This document shows, piece by piece, positions 1 through 9,725 of a stretch of 64,000 bases of DNA. The notes under the pieces are model-generated. The model worked only from the letters and a program-made list of their open reading frames with translations. It had not been told where the DNA came from and did no database searches. Each line of letters begins with the position of its first letter. Positions within the stretch are counted from its first letter, which is position 1. The translations under genes and the position numbers were made by a program. Origin of the DNA: Chondrus crispus (taxonomy: Eukaryota > Rhodophyta > Florideophyceae > Gigartinales > Gigartinaceae); contig NW_005179283.1 in NCBI RefSeq assembly GCF_000350225.1, positions 62,001 through 126,000 of the forward strand, given 5' to 3'.

Positions 1-458
1 CGCTCTGGCTCTGAGCGGGGTATTTCCGGGACAGTAAGGACGGTGCCGGACACTGTTTTCGTGGCGGCGACGAGGGCGTGGGCGAAGGCTTGCGGGGACA
101 CAAAGCCGGAGTTGTGCAGGAGGGTCTCGCCCGTGAGCGGGGCGATGAAGTAGAGGTTGGGCGGGTTGGCGTGGAGCTTGAAGTAGACGGAGAAGGCGGT
201 GAAATTGGGGTTGGCGTCGTCGCTGGGGAAGCGCAGGCAGACGGCGTTGGAAAGGCGAGTCAGGGCGGCGATGGAAGGGTTCGAGAAGGTGAGGGTGTGC
301 ATGGAGGAGGTTGCCAGGCGCGAGAGAAGGTCGGCGCTCGATTCGGAGGCAGACGTCGGATGCATGACGCGCGTCGGAGGCTCAACCAGGATGAGCAGCA
401 CGCTTTTGCGTGCCTGGCATTGCTGAATGGCGCTCGCCACGCCGTCCGTCGCCCACAT
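1..458 (-). CDS. UBXN4-like protein, N-terminal part (runs off the left edge)
   Basis: The minus strand from the ATG at 458 is open to the window edge (about 152 codons) and has strong GC3 coding bias. An in-frame TAG lies upstream and no other ATG lies between, so this start is the natural one. The N-terminus has a Trp right after Met, then a short helix and a hydrophobic strand (SVLLILVEPP). This is the layout of the thioredoxin-like N-terminal domain of UBXN4/erasin proteins, in which a bulky Trp-led segment is followed by a VVFVAG-like strand. A later segment, NPPNLYFIAPLTGETLLH, fits the strand-Pro-hairpin region of that fold. Family members recruit p97/Cdc48 at the ER for protein degradation, but the UBX domain that would prove this lies outside the window. 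Other thioredoxin-like proteins remain possible. Confidence 0.5.
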   Translation of the reverse strand, partial: MWATDGVASAIQQCQARKSVLLILVEPPTRVMHPTSASESSADLLSRLATSSMHTLTFSNPSIAALTRLSNAVCLRFPSDDANPNFTAFSVYFKLHANPPNLYFIAPLTGETLLHNSGFVSPQAFAHALVAATKTVSGTVLTVPEIPRSEPE

Positions 459-720
459 CGTAGAGGGGGAGGATCGTTGGTCGGACGTCGGGATGTAGAG
501 GCTGTGGTTTGGGAACAGGAAGGGCGGCTCGAAGCGTGGGCTGGGTGGGGACCGGAAGAGCTACGTATTCTTTCCCAAGACTTGTGGTGGGCGCTGTTGG
601 TGTGGCAGCAACTCACTGTAAGCAAGAGTACCTGTAAGATATACACGTGGGACAGTTGGACAGATTGTATGTCTGGCAAAGTATCCAGGTGTGTGAATCT
701 CAGACAGTGAGTGTCCATTC

Positions 721-1451
721 AGGGATATGCACTTTCAGATGCATGTCCAAGGGACGTGAAGAGCATGAAAGTGCAGTAAAGCGAAGCTGAATTGAAATGC
801 AAATCCCATTTAGTATTTACATTCTGTAGTGTTTTCGAGGTGCGAACGCGAGGAGCTTCGATCTCATGATAGAACTACGAGATGTATGAAGGGGTGCGAA
901 GAGCGGCCGAAGGGCCGGGGTCGAGGGGAATAAATAGAGGTGGAGCGAGCTTCCCTGTGCGAAAGGGAGACTTGCAAGCTTCGGGTATCTCTTTGGTGCC
1001 GTCCTCACGTGCCCTCGTCGAGTGCGCGTCCTTCTCCTGTGCCCTCTGACACCAACCCGAACAAGGAGCTTTCCACTCGGAGTACGGGAAATTCGAGACC
1101 ATCAATTGTTGGGCTCTCCTCCTAGTTATCATACCCCAATTGATGGACTCCAAAGGGTCAAAATTGTCGAGATTATCAAGGCGACGACGCAGCTCATTGA
1201 GATTACATGGACGCAGCTCATTGAGATTACATGGACGCAGCTCATTGAGATTACATGGCCACAGAATGCACGAAGCTCATTGGCTACCAGTGAAATAACA
1301 GCCAAAATTATTAGAATTTGTATCCAGCCCGTTGGCGATTAGCGCTGACGAGCTTGGGTGGTCCGCTACATATATCTGTTGCGCCTTCTCTTCGCGGGGG
1401 TGAAGGAGGCAAGTGGGCTCAGAATTAAAGCGAATTATCGTGCAATTCATT
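721..1451. other. Spacer with no convincing gene
   Basis: This lies between the UBXN4-like gene and the Harbinger element. Short frames on both strands show no family motif or codon bias. The one clear structure is the 24-bp tandem repeat at 1186-1257. A promoter for the minus-strand gene may lie just upstream of 458, but no defined box can be pointed out. Confidence 0.5.
1186..1257. repeat. Tandem repeat, 24-bp unit x3
   Basis: Three identical head-to-tail copies of a 24-bp unit beginning GACGCAGCTCATTGAG occupy 1186-1209, 1210-1233 and 1234-1257. As the unit is a multiple of three, it puts an 8-residue repeat (TQLIEITW) into a short open frame at 1022-1342, which otherwise has no sign of being a gene. 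Confidence 0.9.
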
Positions 1452-1687
1452 AGCCCTTTTTAAATAAGGGGAAATCGCGCTTATTTTTGAAATAGGACAA
1501 GAAGTGAACCTGACTCCTGTTTAATTACCACGACAAAAAAGGTCAGAATTCCAGCTTGTTTCAAAACAGTGGAACAAACAAGACGGGGCACCATCAAGCT
1601 CAGACTAAAAGCTTAGCTTATCTTCCATCACCTTCCATCAGCACCTTTTCAAGATATTGTTCCCCACTTCCCCCTTCCAACTCTCCC

Positions 1688-2746
1688 ATGTCGACTGTCG
1701 AGGAATATGGAACCGGATCTGTTCCTGCGCCTTCCGACGCGCCTCCCAGTGCCTCACCACAGCATCCTGGCAGCTCCTCTGCACCCGCTGTGACTCTGTC
1801 ACCCAGCCCCTCCCCGCCTCCGGGCCTCCCTTCGCGCCCACCTCAGCGGTTTGTCATGAACAAGGTCGAGAAGACTTGGCTGCTAACCCAGCTCACGGCG
1901 TATAGTGCCCAGGTTCAAAAACTTAAGAAACTAGACGCTACTTGCGCGAGCGTGGCCAACAGTGCGCGATCTCGTCACAATTCGGACAGTGCGATTGTAG
2001 CAGAGCAACAGCAGTACGGCATGAGCTGGAGGTGGGCATGTATGCATCGCATATCCCCTGAAAATGTCCGCCACATCGCGAATACAGATTCAGAAATGGC
2101 AAAGAGGGTTTTCATCGCATCAGCGACCGGTTCGCCCGAACATGACGGTCCCATATCAGCGGCAAGAGGCGTCCAAAACGACGCACAGCACGTTTTGGAC
2201 CAGGTTATTTTATACTACAAAGAAGAAGCAACGAAACGGATGCTGACGACGGATGAGGATGCGACCAGAGCGCTCACACGCACCCAGGAATCGCGTGTGG
2301 AGAAGGAAAAAAGAAATAGAGAACGGAAGGAAGCCTTCGAGAAGAACAGAAAGCGAAGAAGTGATTTGCAGGAGGCTCGAGAACGTCGTCGAATGGCTGC
2401 GGACATTCAGAACCTCCGCGCTCAGACATGTATTGCGAATGCTGCAAGCGCCAGTGCAACGCTGCAACGTCTTCAGAGCGAACAGTTTGGCATCCTCGTC
2501 AACCTGTTCGGTCAAAGCGACAATCTTCCACATCAGCAGCCAGAGACCACTCTTCCACCGCCACTTCCCGACGCCCCTCTCACACTGGATCCAGTGTTGT
2601 TTGTGCCCCTGTCAGACACCCATGTGCATGCCTCTGCGTCCGCCTCCAACAACACCACCTCCGGGGAGTCTCCTAGGCCCGTAACAGACGCAAGTGCGTC
2701 ACCAGCACTGCACACGACCGTGCTCACTACGGATGATCATGTTTGA
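1688..2746 (+). CDS. Harbinger partner protein (probable DNA-binding accessory ORF)
   Basis: An open frame of 352 codons starts at the first ATG (1688); the frame extends upstream to about 1556 without another ATG. The protein has a Pro/Ser-rich N-terminus, a middle segment with spaced Trp residues (KTWLLTQLTAY..., SWRWACMHR), a highly charged Arg/Glu/Lys helix (about residues 225-285) likely to form a coiled coil, and a Pro/Ser/Thr-rich tail. Harbinger elements usually encode a Myb/SANT-like protein that binds the ends and carries the transposase into the nucleus. Position and composition suit that role, but I cannot align a canonical SANT domain, so the function rests mainly on context. Confidence 0.6.
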   Translation: MSTVEEYGTGSVPAPSDAPPSASPQHPGSSSAPAVTLSPSPSPPPGLPSRPPQRFVMNKVEKTWLLTQLTAYSAQVQKLKKLDATCASVANSARSRHNSDSAIVAEQQQYGMSWRWACMHRISPENVRHIANTDSEMAKRVFIASATGSPEHDGPISAARGVQNDAQHVLDQVILYYKEEATKRMLTTDEDATRALTRTQESRVEKEKRNRERKEAFEKNRKRRSDLQEARERRRMAADIQNLRAQTCIANAASASATLQRLQSEQFGILVNLFGQSDNLPHQQPETTLPPPLPDAPLTLDPVLFVPLSDTHVHASASASNNTTSGESPRPVTDASASPALHTTVLTTDDHV

Positions 2747-2749
2747 GCC

Positions 2750-3200
2750 GCGCGCGTCGCGGTACTTGGTCCCCGCCGTTCTCCCTACAAAGTCCTCAAT
2801 TCGAGCGCCCCTGCTCACCCCGGCCACCTTTCCCTCGCTGCTCCAAAACTCCGCGTCGGCCGTCGCCACCCTCGCGTCCGCCTTGACCAGCACGGGCCGC
2901 TTCGTCACCACCACTTCCTTCAAGCTCCCCTGCAACAAGTTAATGTCCAAATCACCTTCAATAAAAACTTTTAAACTGCTCCGGTTTAATCTTGAGGTCC
3001 TGCCCAAATTTTCGATTCGCTCCCCGTATCTTCTTCTGCCTTGCTCCCTTATAGATTTTTTTCGGCTGCAGTTCCAATATCAGTACCCCGCCGTGGGCAG
3101 GAGCGGCAGCGCGAAGGAGGCGGACTTGTCCGTGGTGGCGAGACGCGCGGAGGAGGCAGCGAGTGTAGGGTTCTCGGAGACGCAGCGCGACGACAGGTCA
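2750..3200 (-). other. Exon-like GC-rich fragments inside the Harbinger element
   Basis: Between the two Harbinger genes the minus strand holds two blocks with strong GC3 codon bias unlike the neighbours. One (about 3195-3080) translates to a stretch containing NPTLAASSARLATTDKSASF and ends in a stop. The other (about 2960-2752) contains SLKEVVVTKRPVLV and ends near TKYRDARG. Neither joins the transposase frame. They look like captured host exons. A faint likeness to coronin N-termini (a KYR motif, and NP followed by a small-residue strand) was noticed, but the two pieces would be in the wrong order, so no product is assigned. Confidence 0.35.
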
Positions 3201-3240
3201 AACACGAAAGGAAGTCAAAACTCGTACAGTAAACTTTACT

Positions 3241-4452
3241 TCAATCTGAATCTGAATCCATCCCGGCATGTGCTGCTAGCTTTGCTTCGTAGCGTGACCT
3301 GGGCTGAAGCGCGAAACCCGTCCTATCGAACTGCCAGTTAGAAAGCATAGCAGCTGTGTTGTACGCTATCGGAAAGAGATCTTTCTCAAACGGCCAACGC
3401 CCTAAAAATATACGGAACCTGTTGTTGATGAAACCTATCCCCCATTCGTTAACCATTCGTTGCCGTCTGATATGTCGATTGTAACAGGTCCTAAACATCC
3501 ACTCTGTGCTTTCGTTCTTCTTGTATGGAACTACCAAAGCCCCCTTCCCTGCAAAACCCATGTCAGCCATCCCGTGCTGTCCCGAACAAAGGAAATGGTC
3601 GGAAGAGCGATAGACGTCCGAACTGGTGTACATGTTCCGATCGCTTTCGGATCCTTTGTCCGATATCTCTACGCGAATAAAGCGCCCAAAAAAGTCGCAA
3701 AACACTAACACCGACCACGCATGGGCCTTTTTGTACCCATCGTATGCCCGTTCTTGTTCTGCGCCGTGCCCTGGCCTCCAGCGCCGATTCTTGTTTCCAT
3801 CCATGAAGAACACACACCTCGGAAATCCTATGATCAAACCCTCCATAGCAGCGCGGTTCCCTTCATCAGGCCATCCAATCAACTTAGGCTGAAGAGAATT
3901 GAGACTCTTAAAAGGCGCGAAGAACGTGCCGAAGTAGTTTGACACAGTTCCAACGGAGACGCCATATCGATGGCCAATCCTCTGTACACCAACCCCTCCC
4001 TCATTCCCACCTCCGATAACATCAAGACACATGAACAGCATTTCTTGTGTGTCGAGACGACGGCGGCGAGGAATGCGAACCTCTCCTTCATGGTCACCTC
4101 TGACATCCATAGCAGCCAACAACGCATCGCAAACCAGAACATGTAGAGCATCGAAATCTTCCCGCGTGAGGTGAACCGTACCTTCAAACAGCAACACGTC
4201 TGAGTCTAAGTGACGGATGTTGTCGTACAGAGTAGCGGATTTACGCCTTGCATACGGTGCTTTGGACCCACCTATGGTGTTTCCCCTCCCCGGTCCTTCC
4301 TCCTCTTCAGACTCATTCTCAAAATCTTCTTCCACCCCTCGACGATATCCCGACAGAGCTACGCCCTGACAAATCAGGGTTTCCGTGTGAGCACTGGTTT
4401 GGCTCATTTGCTTCAGGAGCAAAACGGGAAGGAGGAAGCTGTTGTCTGCCAT
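3241..4452 (-). CDS. Harbinger-type DDE transposase (DDE_Tnp_4 family)
   Basis: An intact 403-codon frame starts at the ATG at 4452; upstream non-ATG extension is possible but needless. The first third is acidic and Ser-rich, followed by a helix-turn-helix-like part (RIGHRYGVSVGTVSNYF). The catalytic core follows with FFMDGNKN (Asp about 218), the ISDKGSESDRN block (Asp about 271), a MADMGF segment, and NEWGIGFINNRFRIF carrying Glu about 336 in the family's terminal ERxFGxLKxRFRIL-like motif. The enzyme cuts at the element's inverted repeats and inserts it at 3-bp AT-rich targets. All expected acidic residues are present and no frame breaks are seen, so this is the best candidate in the window for a live transposase. 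Confidence 0.92.
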   Translation of the reverse strand: MADNSFLLPVLLLKQMSQTSAHTETLICQGVALSGYRRGVEEDFENESEEEEGPGRGNTIGGSKAPYARRKSATLYDNIRHLDSDVLLFEGTVHLTREDFDALHVLVCDALLAAMDVRGDHEGEVRIPRRRRLDTQEMLFMCLDVIGGGNEGGVGVQRIGHRYGVSVGTVSNYFGTFFAPFKSLNSLQPKLIGWPDEGNRAAMEGLIIGFPRCVFFMDGNKNRRWRPGHGAEQERAYDGYKKAHAWSVLVFCDFFGRFIRVEISDKGSESDRNMYTSSDVYRSSDHFLCSGQHGMADMGFAGKGALVVPYKKNESTEWMFRTCYNRHIRRQRMVNEWGIGFINNRFRIFLGRWPFEKDLFPIAYNTAAMLSNWQFDRTGFALQPRSRYEAKLAAHAGMDSDSD

Positions 4453-4625
4453 GATGTTGGAAAAGCTAGAGCTCGTGGTGTGAGGTTTGCTCGTATTCCC
4501 AACTTTGCGTCTCCCTGGCCACGTGTACACATAATAGCATTTTACCGTTATTTCAAATCTACAGAAGCCATGGATTTGAGGGCTTGTCTCATAAGGGGAA
4601 AATCCTTAATTTAAGAAGGGCTATT

Positions 4626-5872
4626 GCTAAGGTAGCGACCTTAGCCTCCCCTCGATCGCAACAACGTATACCGTGCCCGGTCCCATCGCTGATTGTACAG
4701 CTACGCACACGGTGGCGGGCAAAGATAGTATCCTACGACAAAAATCGCAGATTTTTGTGGAAATTGATGGCCATTTTTGAGCTACTCACAGCACTCTGCC
4801 CTTTTGTATCGCTGCAGGGGGTTCTATGGGCGCCTGTACAGAAACACCAATACGCAGCGACAAGCTTCCACAATCCAAACCAACACATCCTGTCCAATTC
4901 ACTGTAATTCCTGGGCGTAACGCTGTGTGACGTGAGCATAACAAGAACTGGGAGTGCAGGGCTCAAAGCACGTCAATCACATGCTACAGATCACATTGCA
5001 CAAGCAGCAATTGGGCACTGGTGCTTTCTTCGGCTTGCATGTTCCAACACTCCAGACGTTGGAACAGACACCAAAAACAGATCAGCTCTCGCGCCTGCAT
5101 TAGATCTCCGCTTCGGATCCTCGTGTACCAATACTTTCTTCCACCTTGTACAGGATTCTCATTGTATCAAAGGTAAAAACATAGCTACGTCTCAGACGCG
5201 TATTGAGCCGTGCCAGGGCCCTGATGAGGCGATTGTCGCTGATCGAGACTGATCAACTCTATGACAAGAATTTCGCAAACATTAAAATGGACTCGTACAT
5301 TTGCACATGAACCCAGACACAAGGTGCAACAGGCACTGGTCATCTCAATTTGAGTTTAGTTGTGCGCAGACCATCTCGATTTGAGCTACTTATTCCGTGT
5401 CGTATGCTTATTCTAGCAGTGGATCGTGAGGCCAGCTGATGGGCCCGCGTACACGGCATACATAGGAATGCGTCATTCGGCATATAGAGCAGCTGCTGCT
5501 CACCGGGCCAGATGAGATCAATATCAAAATATTTGCGCAAAAAATAAAATGAACTCGTAAATGTACACATGAGCCCAAAGCAAAGTGCGATACCGGCAGC
5601 GAATCCCAAGTTGAGATTTGATGAGTGCTGATCGATCGCAATTTTATATTGGATGAGCGTAGGTCATCTAAATTTCAGCTTCCAGTTTCGTAGCTCAGAC
5701 TGAATTTAGAAATTGATAGTTTGGTCTGTGGGGGGCCGCTCGTACAGTCAGGGCTATCTATTTCGCCTCCAAGTGACCCGCATTCCCAATTGCACATGTT
5801 CGGTGCAAACGCATTTAATGTGATAGTGAACACTAGTCTATTCAATATGTGGCGATGGAGATCGCTTAGGAA
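4626..5872. other. Spacer with one diverged duplication
   Basis: No gene is supported. A segment beginning CAAACATTAAAATGGACTCG near 5276 recurs in diverged form near 5533 (CAAAAAATAAAATGAACTCG), and the likeness continues for about 80 bp at a spacing of roughly 258 bp. This suggests an old local duplication. The short frames here carry no recognisable motif. Confidence 0.5.
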
Positions 5873-7987
5873 CTAAAGAGAGTTGACGACGGCTCGTTGA
5901 GTGTAGAGGCCTTGAATACAGCGGTTGTAAATATGTACAAGCTTCTTCTTCTTTCTTTGATCCTTTCCGTAGGGCGGACAAGTACTTTTCCAAGAAGGGC
6001 TCGCCTGTGCGATTGTCCCGCACTTTCCGATAACTACAAGAGCATCTCGGGCTCTTGAAAAGGCTACACAAGCTGCGTTCTTGTTCTCGTAGAACTGTAA
6101 CAGATTAGGCCTTACCGACCCTTCTTTGTGCGCTAGCACAGTTCTAACCAGAGAAATGACTACGACATCGTATTCTTTGCCCGGTGATGAGTCGAATGTA
6201 AGCATTTCAACCTTACTCTTCTGTAAGCCTCTCCTCTGCAAGAGACTGATTATATTGTTCTTCTGAGCATTGTATGGCGTCAAGATTCCAATTCCACTAC
6301 TCCTTCCTTGCGCACGTGTCCAGCCACTTACCATGTCCACAATAACCTCCGCCTCAAACTCATTTCGATATCCTCCTCCCTCTGTTTTTTGCTCCTCAGC
6401 GTTCGGAAATTCGTTCCCAGATACGTGTTGAGTGTCCACAAGATTGACAATACTGAGAGGGATGTCTGTTATTTCATGTTCTATCATTTTACTCGATGTA
6501 CGTTTTCTGTTCTCCTTCACTGTTCTTGACGGTGTGATTGTAGAACAATGAGCTCACAAGGGTACCGATTGGCTGGTCACTTCCCATTTGAGTGTCGAGA
6601 AGAAAACACACCGAGGCGAAGTGTTCCAAATGTCTTTGTGCTGAGTCTCCTTCCCAGTCGGGAACGTAGTTTTTTTGGAGCGGAATGTGAGTGCCTTGTT
6701 GAAGAAATGCAATTCCGCTCGTTTGTGACTTGTCCAAGACCTGAAAGATTTGTCGTCAAACGGCTGTAGTTGTGTGCAATCACCGACGAAGACGATGGAC
6801 GTGCCATGTTCTGGTTCCCCGACAGCAGAAATTATTCGTGAAAGGGTGGCGACAAGCTCTGTCTCTTCTGCATATGCAGCTTCCCCTACGATTATCAAAT
6901 CGAAAGATGTCACAGCCGTCCAGTCCAGGGCGATTGCCGCTCCGAAAGTGGAGAAAAAAGCTCTTTGCCCGGTCTAAATTTGCTTTTCACTCATCTGGTA
7001 GGCACGTGCAAGTCGTGCCACCGTTCGGTTCTGGACGAACGGTATTGTTGAGTTGTTGCCAAGTCGAAGAGGCTTCATGTCTGATGAGCCTATCTTTGGA
7101 ATTTTGGCGTTATTCTTGATGAGTATGTCGTCCAATGCAGCGTTGGTAACAGTTAAAACTAGGACTCGTCCATTGAACTCGTTGCGACATTCCGTGTTTC
7201 TTGCTGATGAGCTTCCTTCCCTCAATGGCTCCTCGACAACTCCAAGGATTCGGTCAATTGCAGCCAGGGCAAGGATAGTAGCAACATGAGATTTCCCAGT
7301 GCCCGGAGGTCCTTGACAAAAGAAGTTCATTGCCATGAACCGTGAGGGGTCATCATTCCCTGCACTATAATTGTGAGGCCCTTTCCAATACATGTGTAGT
7401 AACAAATCCCTTCCTTTGGGATGCAAGGAGTAGTACGCTACAGCTGACGACGCCCATGACACGAGAAACTCCAGCTGACTGTCATTCAGGCTTTCGGAGA
7501 GCTCAGAAGCGTAACGTCGCATCTTTTGCCGCGCCTGTTCCATTATCACTTCTGCAATACCAGCAGGTCTAATGGTAAACGATTTCTGTGGTCCGCTTGC
7601 AACTGTATGGGGGACCTGAGTCAAAATCGAGTTGTCGGCGAACGGCCACTGTGATCGAAAATTTTTTCAGCAGCCGTTGCATGAGACCTTCAATATCAGT
7701 GAATTCCAACGTCACTCCTTTGCCTAGAAGAGGCAGGCTATTAATGTCTTTAAACATGGTGAAACTCCTTCTCAAATTTTGTTCTCCGACTTTGTATATA
7801 AGCAATGTTCTGTAAGAACCTTCAGCCAACATTTTTCTAGCCGGCGGCCTTGGACGCGAACCTCGAACGAGTGGAATATCGTCAAGTATGTATAGGTTCA
7901 GTTCATAATTGAGGTTTTGAGAGCTTGGTGTTCCTTCTTCACTTCTATGTGGCGGACTCACCACAAGTGCCAATTTAGTAGTCATGA
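5873..7987 (-). pseudogene. UPF1-like SF1 helicase, C-terminal half of an interrupted gene
   Basis: Read on the minus strand, this holds the ordered motifs of a UPF1/DNA2-type superfamily 1 helicase: a LNDSQLEFL Q-motif-like segment, Walker A GPPGTGKS (7289-7312), VLVLTVTNAALDDIL (motif Ia), a motif II block (about 6878-6901), FVGDCTQLQPF (motif III), FLLDTQMGSDQPIG (a decayed LDTQYRMHP), GILTPYNAQKNNI (motif IV/V), and AFSRARDALVVIG (motif VI). Damage is clear: an in-frame TAG at 6974-6976, frame changes near 6720, 6520 and 7600, and a motif II that reads VGEAAYA where the family has DEAA. The 5' half of the gene lies 14 kb away beyond the Mutator-like insertion (22094-24624), and the frames meet exactly when the insertion is removed. 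Confidence 0.85.
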
Positions 7988-7996
7988 TTATGTTGG

Positions 7997-8445
7997 GAGT
8001 GAGCGATGTAGTCCCTGGACTGCAAATTGTCAATGGAATTCTGTTTTACAGGAACAACTCGACTACAGCGCTCACTCGTTCCCCGCACCCCTCACGGCCT
8101 TAAATCGTAGCCGTCGGGCGCCAATCAGAGGCCGCCCATTGCCCACTACGGTGACATACAGTGACGCGCGGTCACGCGATTTTCAACCCGCCATTTTGCC
8201 GCGTCTACATTCCCCAGCTCTTCCCCGCCCCGCCCCGCATAGCTCGCCGCCATGCCCTCACCCGCCTTCCTCCTCGCCTTTCTCCGCGCCCTGCCGCTCT
8301 ACCTCTCGCAGGGCGCGCCGCGGCTGCGCGTGCGGCACGGCTTCGGCGCCTCGCCCGCGTGCGCTGCCATGCGCGAATGAAGCAGAAGGGGTCTGGCGAG
8401 CTGCTTGCGGAGCAGAGTTGCAAGGGGCACTTCGGGTTTCTGGCG
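7997..8445 (+). repeat. MULE left terminal inverted repeat
   Basis: This is the inverted partner of 21638-22093, with scattered substitutions. It includes a second, truncated copy of the start of the carried ORF (8252-8380, MPSPAFLLAFLRALPLYL...). Both arms therefore hold the N-terminal coding segment in opposite orientation. Likeness stops sharply after TTTCTGGCG at 8445. Confidence 0.88.
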
Positions 8446-8701
8446 CTCCGCATTCACTTCCGTTCACCTTTTACAAACCTTACATCTGCAAGCCCAACTC
8501 CGCATCATCCTCACCGGCAACCATCTAACCAACATCCACTGTCCATCTAAACCAACCCACAACTCATCCCACACCGAGTACAATACACCCGATGCCCAAC
8601 CATTGCTCCACAATAAAATACCTCTCCCCACCATCCGCCCCACGACCACCTTCTCGCCCCGCAACCGCTTGCAAACCGCCCCCTAGCTGCGTCTAGTTGA
8701 C
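8446..8701. other. MULE interior, probable 3' untranslated part of the carried ORF
   Basis: A C- and A-rich stretch lies between the left inverted repeat and the end of the minus-strand ORF. It has no coding bias on either strand. It follows the ORF's TAA (at 8702) in the reading direction, so a 3' UTR with processing signals is likely, though no clear polyadenylation hexamer was confirmed. Confidence 0.4.
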
Positions 8702-8931
8702 TTAATGATTGATCCCATATCCATGCGGCAAGATGAACTTCTGCTCTAACCCTGCATGGGACATGCCCCTCCCATATTCCCCGGGACTAAACTTCCCGGG
8801 GATGCCCCCGACAAACCCGGGCTTCATGAACTGCCCCACGGCGTCCGGCCCTGGCCCGTCCTTGAACGCCTTCCCGTACACTTTCGTATAAACCACCTCT
8901 AAACCTGTCTCCGAACCCGCACCGCCCCGCG
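8702..8931 (-). pseudogene. ORF carried by the MULE, 3' part (unknown protein)
   Basis: The minus strand codes a convincing C-terminus with high GC3, rich in Gly/Pro/Phe (VYTKVYGKAFKDGPGPD, then a GIPGKFSPGEYGRG segment) and ending ILPHGYGINH before TAA. It continues the part at 20134-20386 once the chromovirus and one copy of its CCGCG duplication are removed, although a 1-2-nt shift at the junction shows decay. No family is recognised. Confidence 0.55.
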
Positions 8932-9645
8932 TGTAGTATAACCCCCCCTGGGGGCTTTTTAGTTAGATTGGATCAACAACAGGATCCCCTACTGTAGAGC
9001 TCGACGCTCTACAGTACAACCACGCGTGTCCACGTGTACACCACGGAGACAACGGACACACGCATACACGTGCACACGTGTACCACGCGCGAACGAAGCG
9101 CGCACGCACCACGGGTAATACGTGTACTGTCAGCCTCGACATAGCTGGCAGTATTACAGTGCAGGCCGACCTGCACTACAGTAGCCCACTACAGTAGCCC
9201 ACTACAGTACCTCGGTACTGTAGTGCTATGATAGATTGTTTTGTATATTAAATATGGAGCGGACCGACGGCGGCGGAGGGGGACAAGCACGGACTTGTCA
9301 CCCACCGACCGTCAAGGTCCGACTTCCCGCTTATTCTAAGGTAGCGCTCGCTAACTACCTTAGAGCGGCACCGAGCGCGGGTTGAGGACGCGCGTGGTAC
9401 GCCCACGAGTCGGCTCCGCCTCCGCCTGTCGGTACTGGATCGTTACCCAGTACAGCGCCGGGGCGTCGAGGCGTCAAACCGCTCGCCCGTACCGGCGTCC
9501 TCCCCGTTCCCGCTCTACCACGCTACCCGGGCCCGCTGCCCGGTGCCGTTAGCTGGTGTCCCGCTTCACCTCCGTCTTCCCGATCGGACGGGGTCTACGT
9601 CGAGCTGTGCATACACCCCTCTCCGCTGGGGGTGTTTATGCTACA
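8932..9645 (+). repeat. 5' LTR of the chromovirus
   Basis: This 714-bp LTR starts TGTAGTATAACCCC and ends TTTATGCTACA. It contains several short hairpins built on the motif CTACAGTA, and a TATA-like box (TATATTAAATATGG near 9244) that is the likely core promoter. The same family also occurs as solo LTRs at 29122-29751 and 45746-46408. Confidence 0.95.
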
Positions 9646-9646
9646 G

Positions 9647-9659
9647 TGGTCTCCCGACC
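9647..9659 (+). promoter_or_regulatory. Primer-binding site of the chromovirus
   Basis: One base after the LTR the sequence reads TGGTCTCCCGACC. It begins with the TGG that pairs with the CCA end of a tRNA, so a tRNA whose 3' end is GGUCGGGAGACCA would prime minus-strand synthesis. The isoacceptor was not identified. Confidence 0.7.
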
Positions 9660-9725
9660 TAGAAGACCCTGGAGTCCGATCTCCGAGAAGACTTCCGCTT
9701 CCCTCCGCGAACCGATCGCGTCGAT

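Larger units (their letters stand above)
1452..4622. mobile_element. PIF/Harbinger DNA transposon with both genes
   Basis: The ends are inverted repeats starting AGCCCTTTTTAAAT (left, 1452) and AGCCCTTCTTAAAT (right, read from 4622 on the minus strand). They are flanked by the same 3 bp, ATT, at 1449-1451 and 4623-4625. A 3-bp duplication, a DDE transposase and a second convergent ORF are the hallmarks of PIF/Harbinger elements. Length is 3171 bp. The partner gene (plus) and the transposase gene (minus) face each other, with a GC-rich piece of other origin between them. Both frames are open, so the copy may be recent or still competent. Confidence 0.88.

Noticed and set aside
78..710. Open frame of 210 codons on the plus strand at the left edge
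   Set aside because: It is the complement of the minus-strand UBXN4-like frame; it is Gly/Arg/Glu-rich as expected for an antisense of GC3-biased coding DNA.
2694..3341. 215-codon plus-strand frame inside the Harbinger element
   Set aside because: It is antisense to the better-biased minus-strand exon-like blocks and spans the end of the transposase gene.
5873..7624. Helitron helicase
   Set aside because: Motifs match UPF1-type SF1B helicases rather than Pif1, and there is no HUH Rep nuclease or Helitron end (TC...CTRR with hairpin).
9170..9220. Short tandem ACTACAGTAGCCC repeats in the LTR
   Set aside because: They are real but only two to three copies, and part of the hairpin-rich LTR promoter rather than a separate element.
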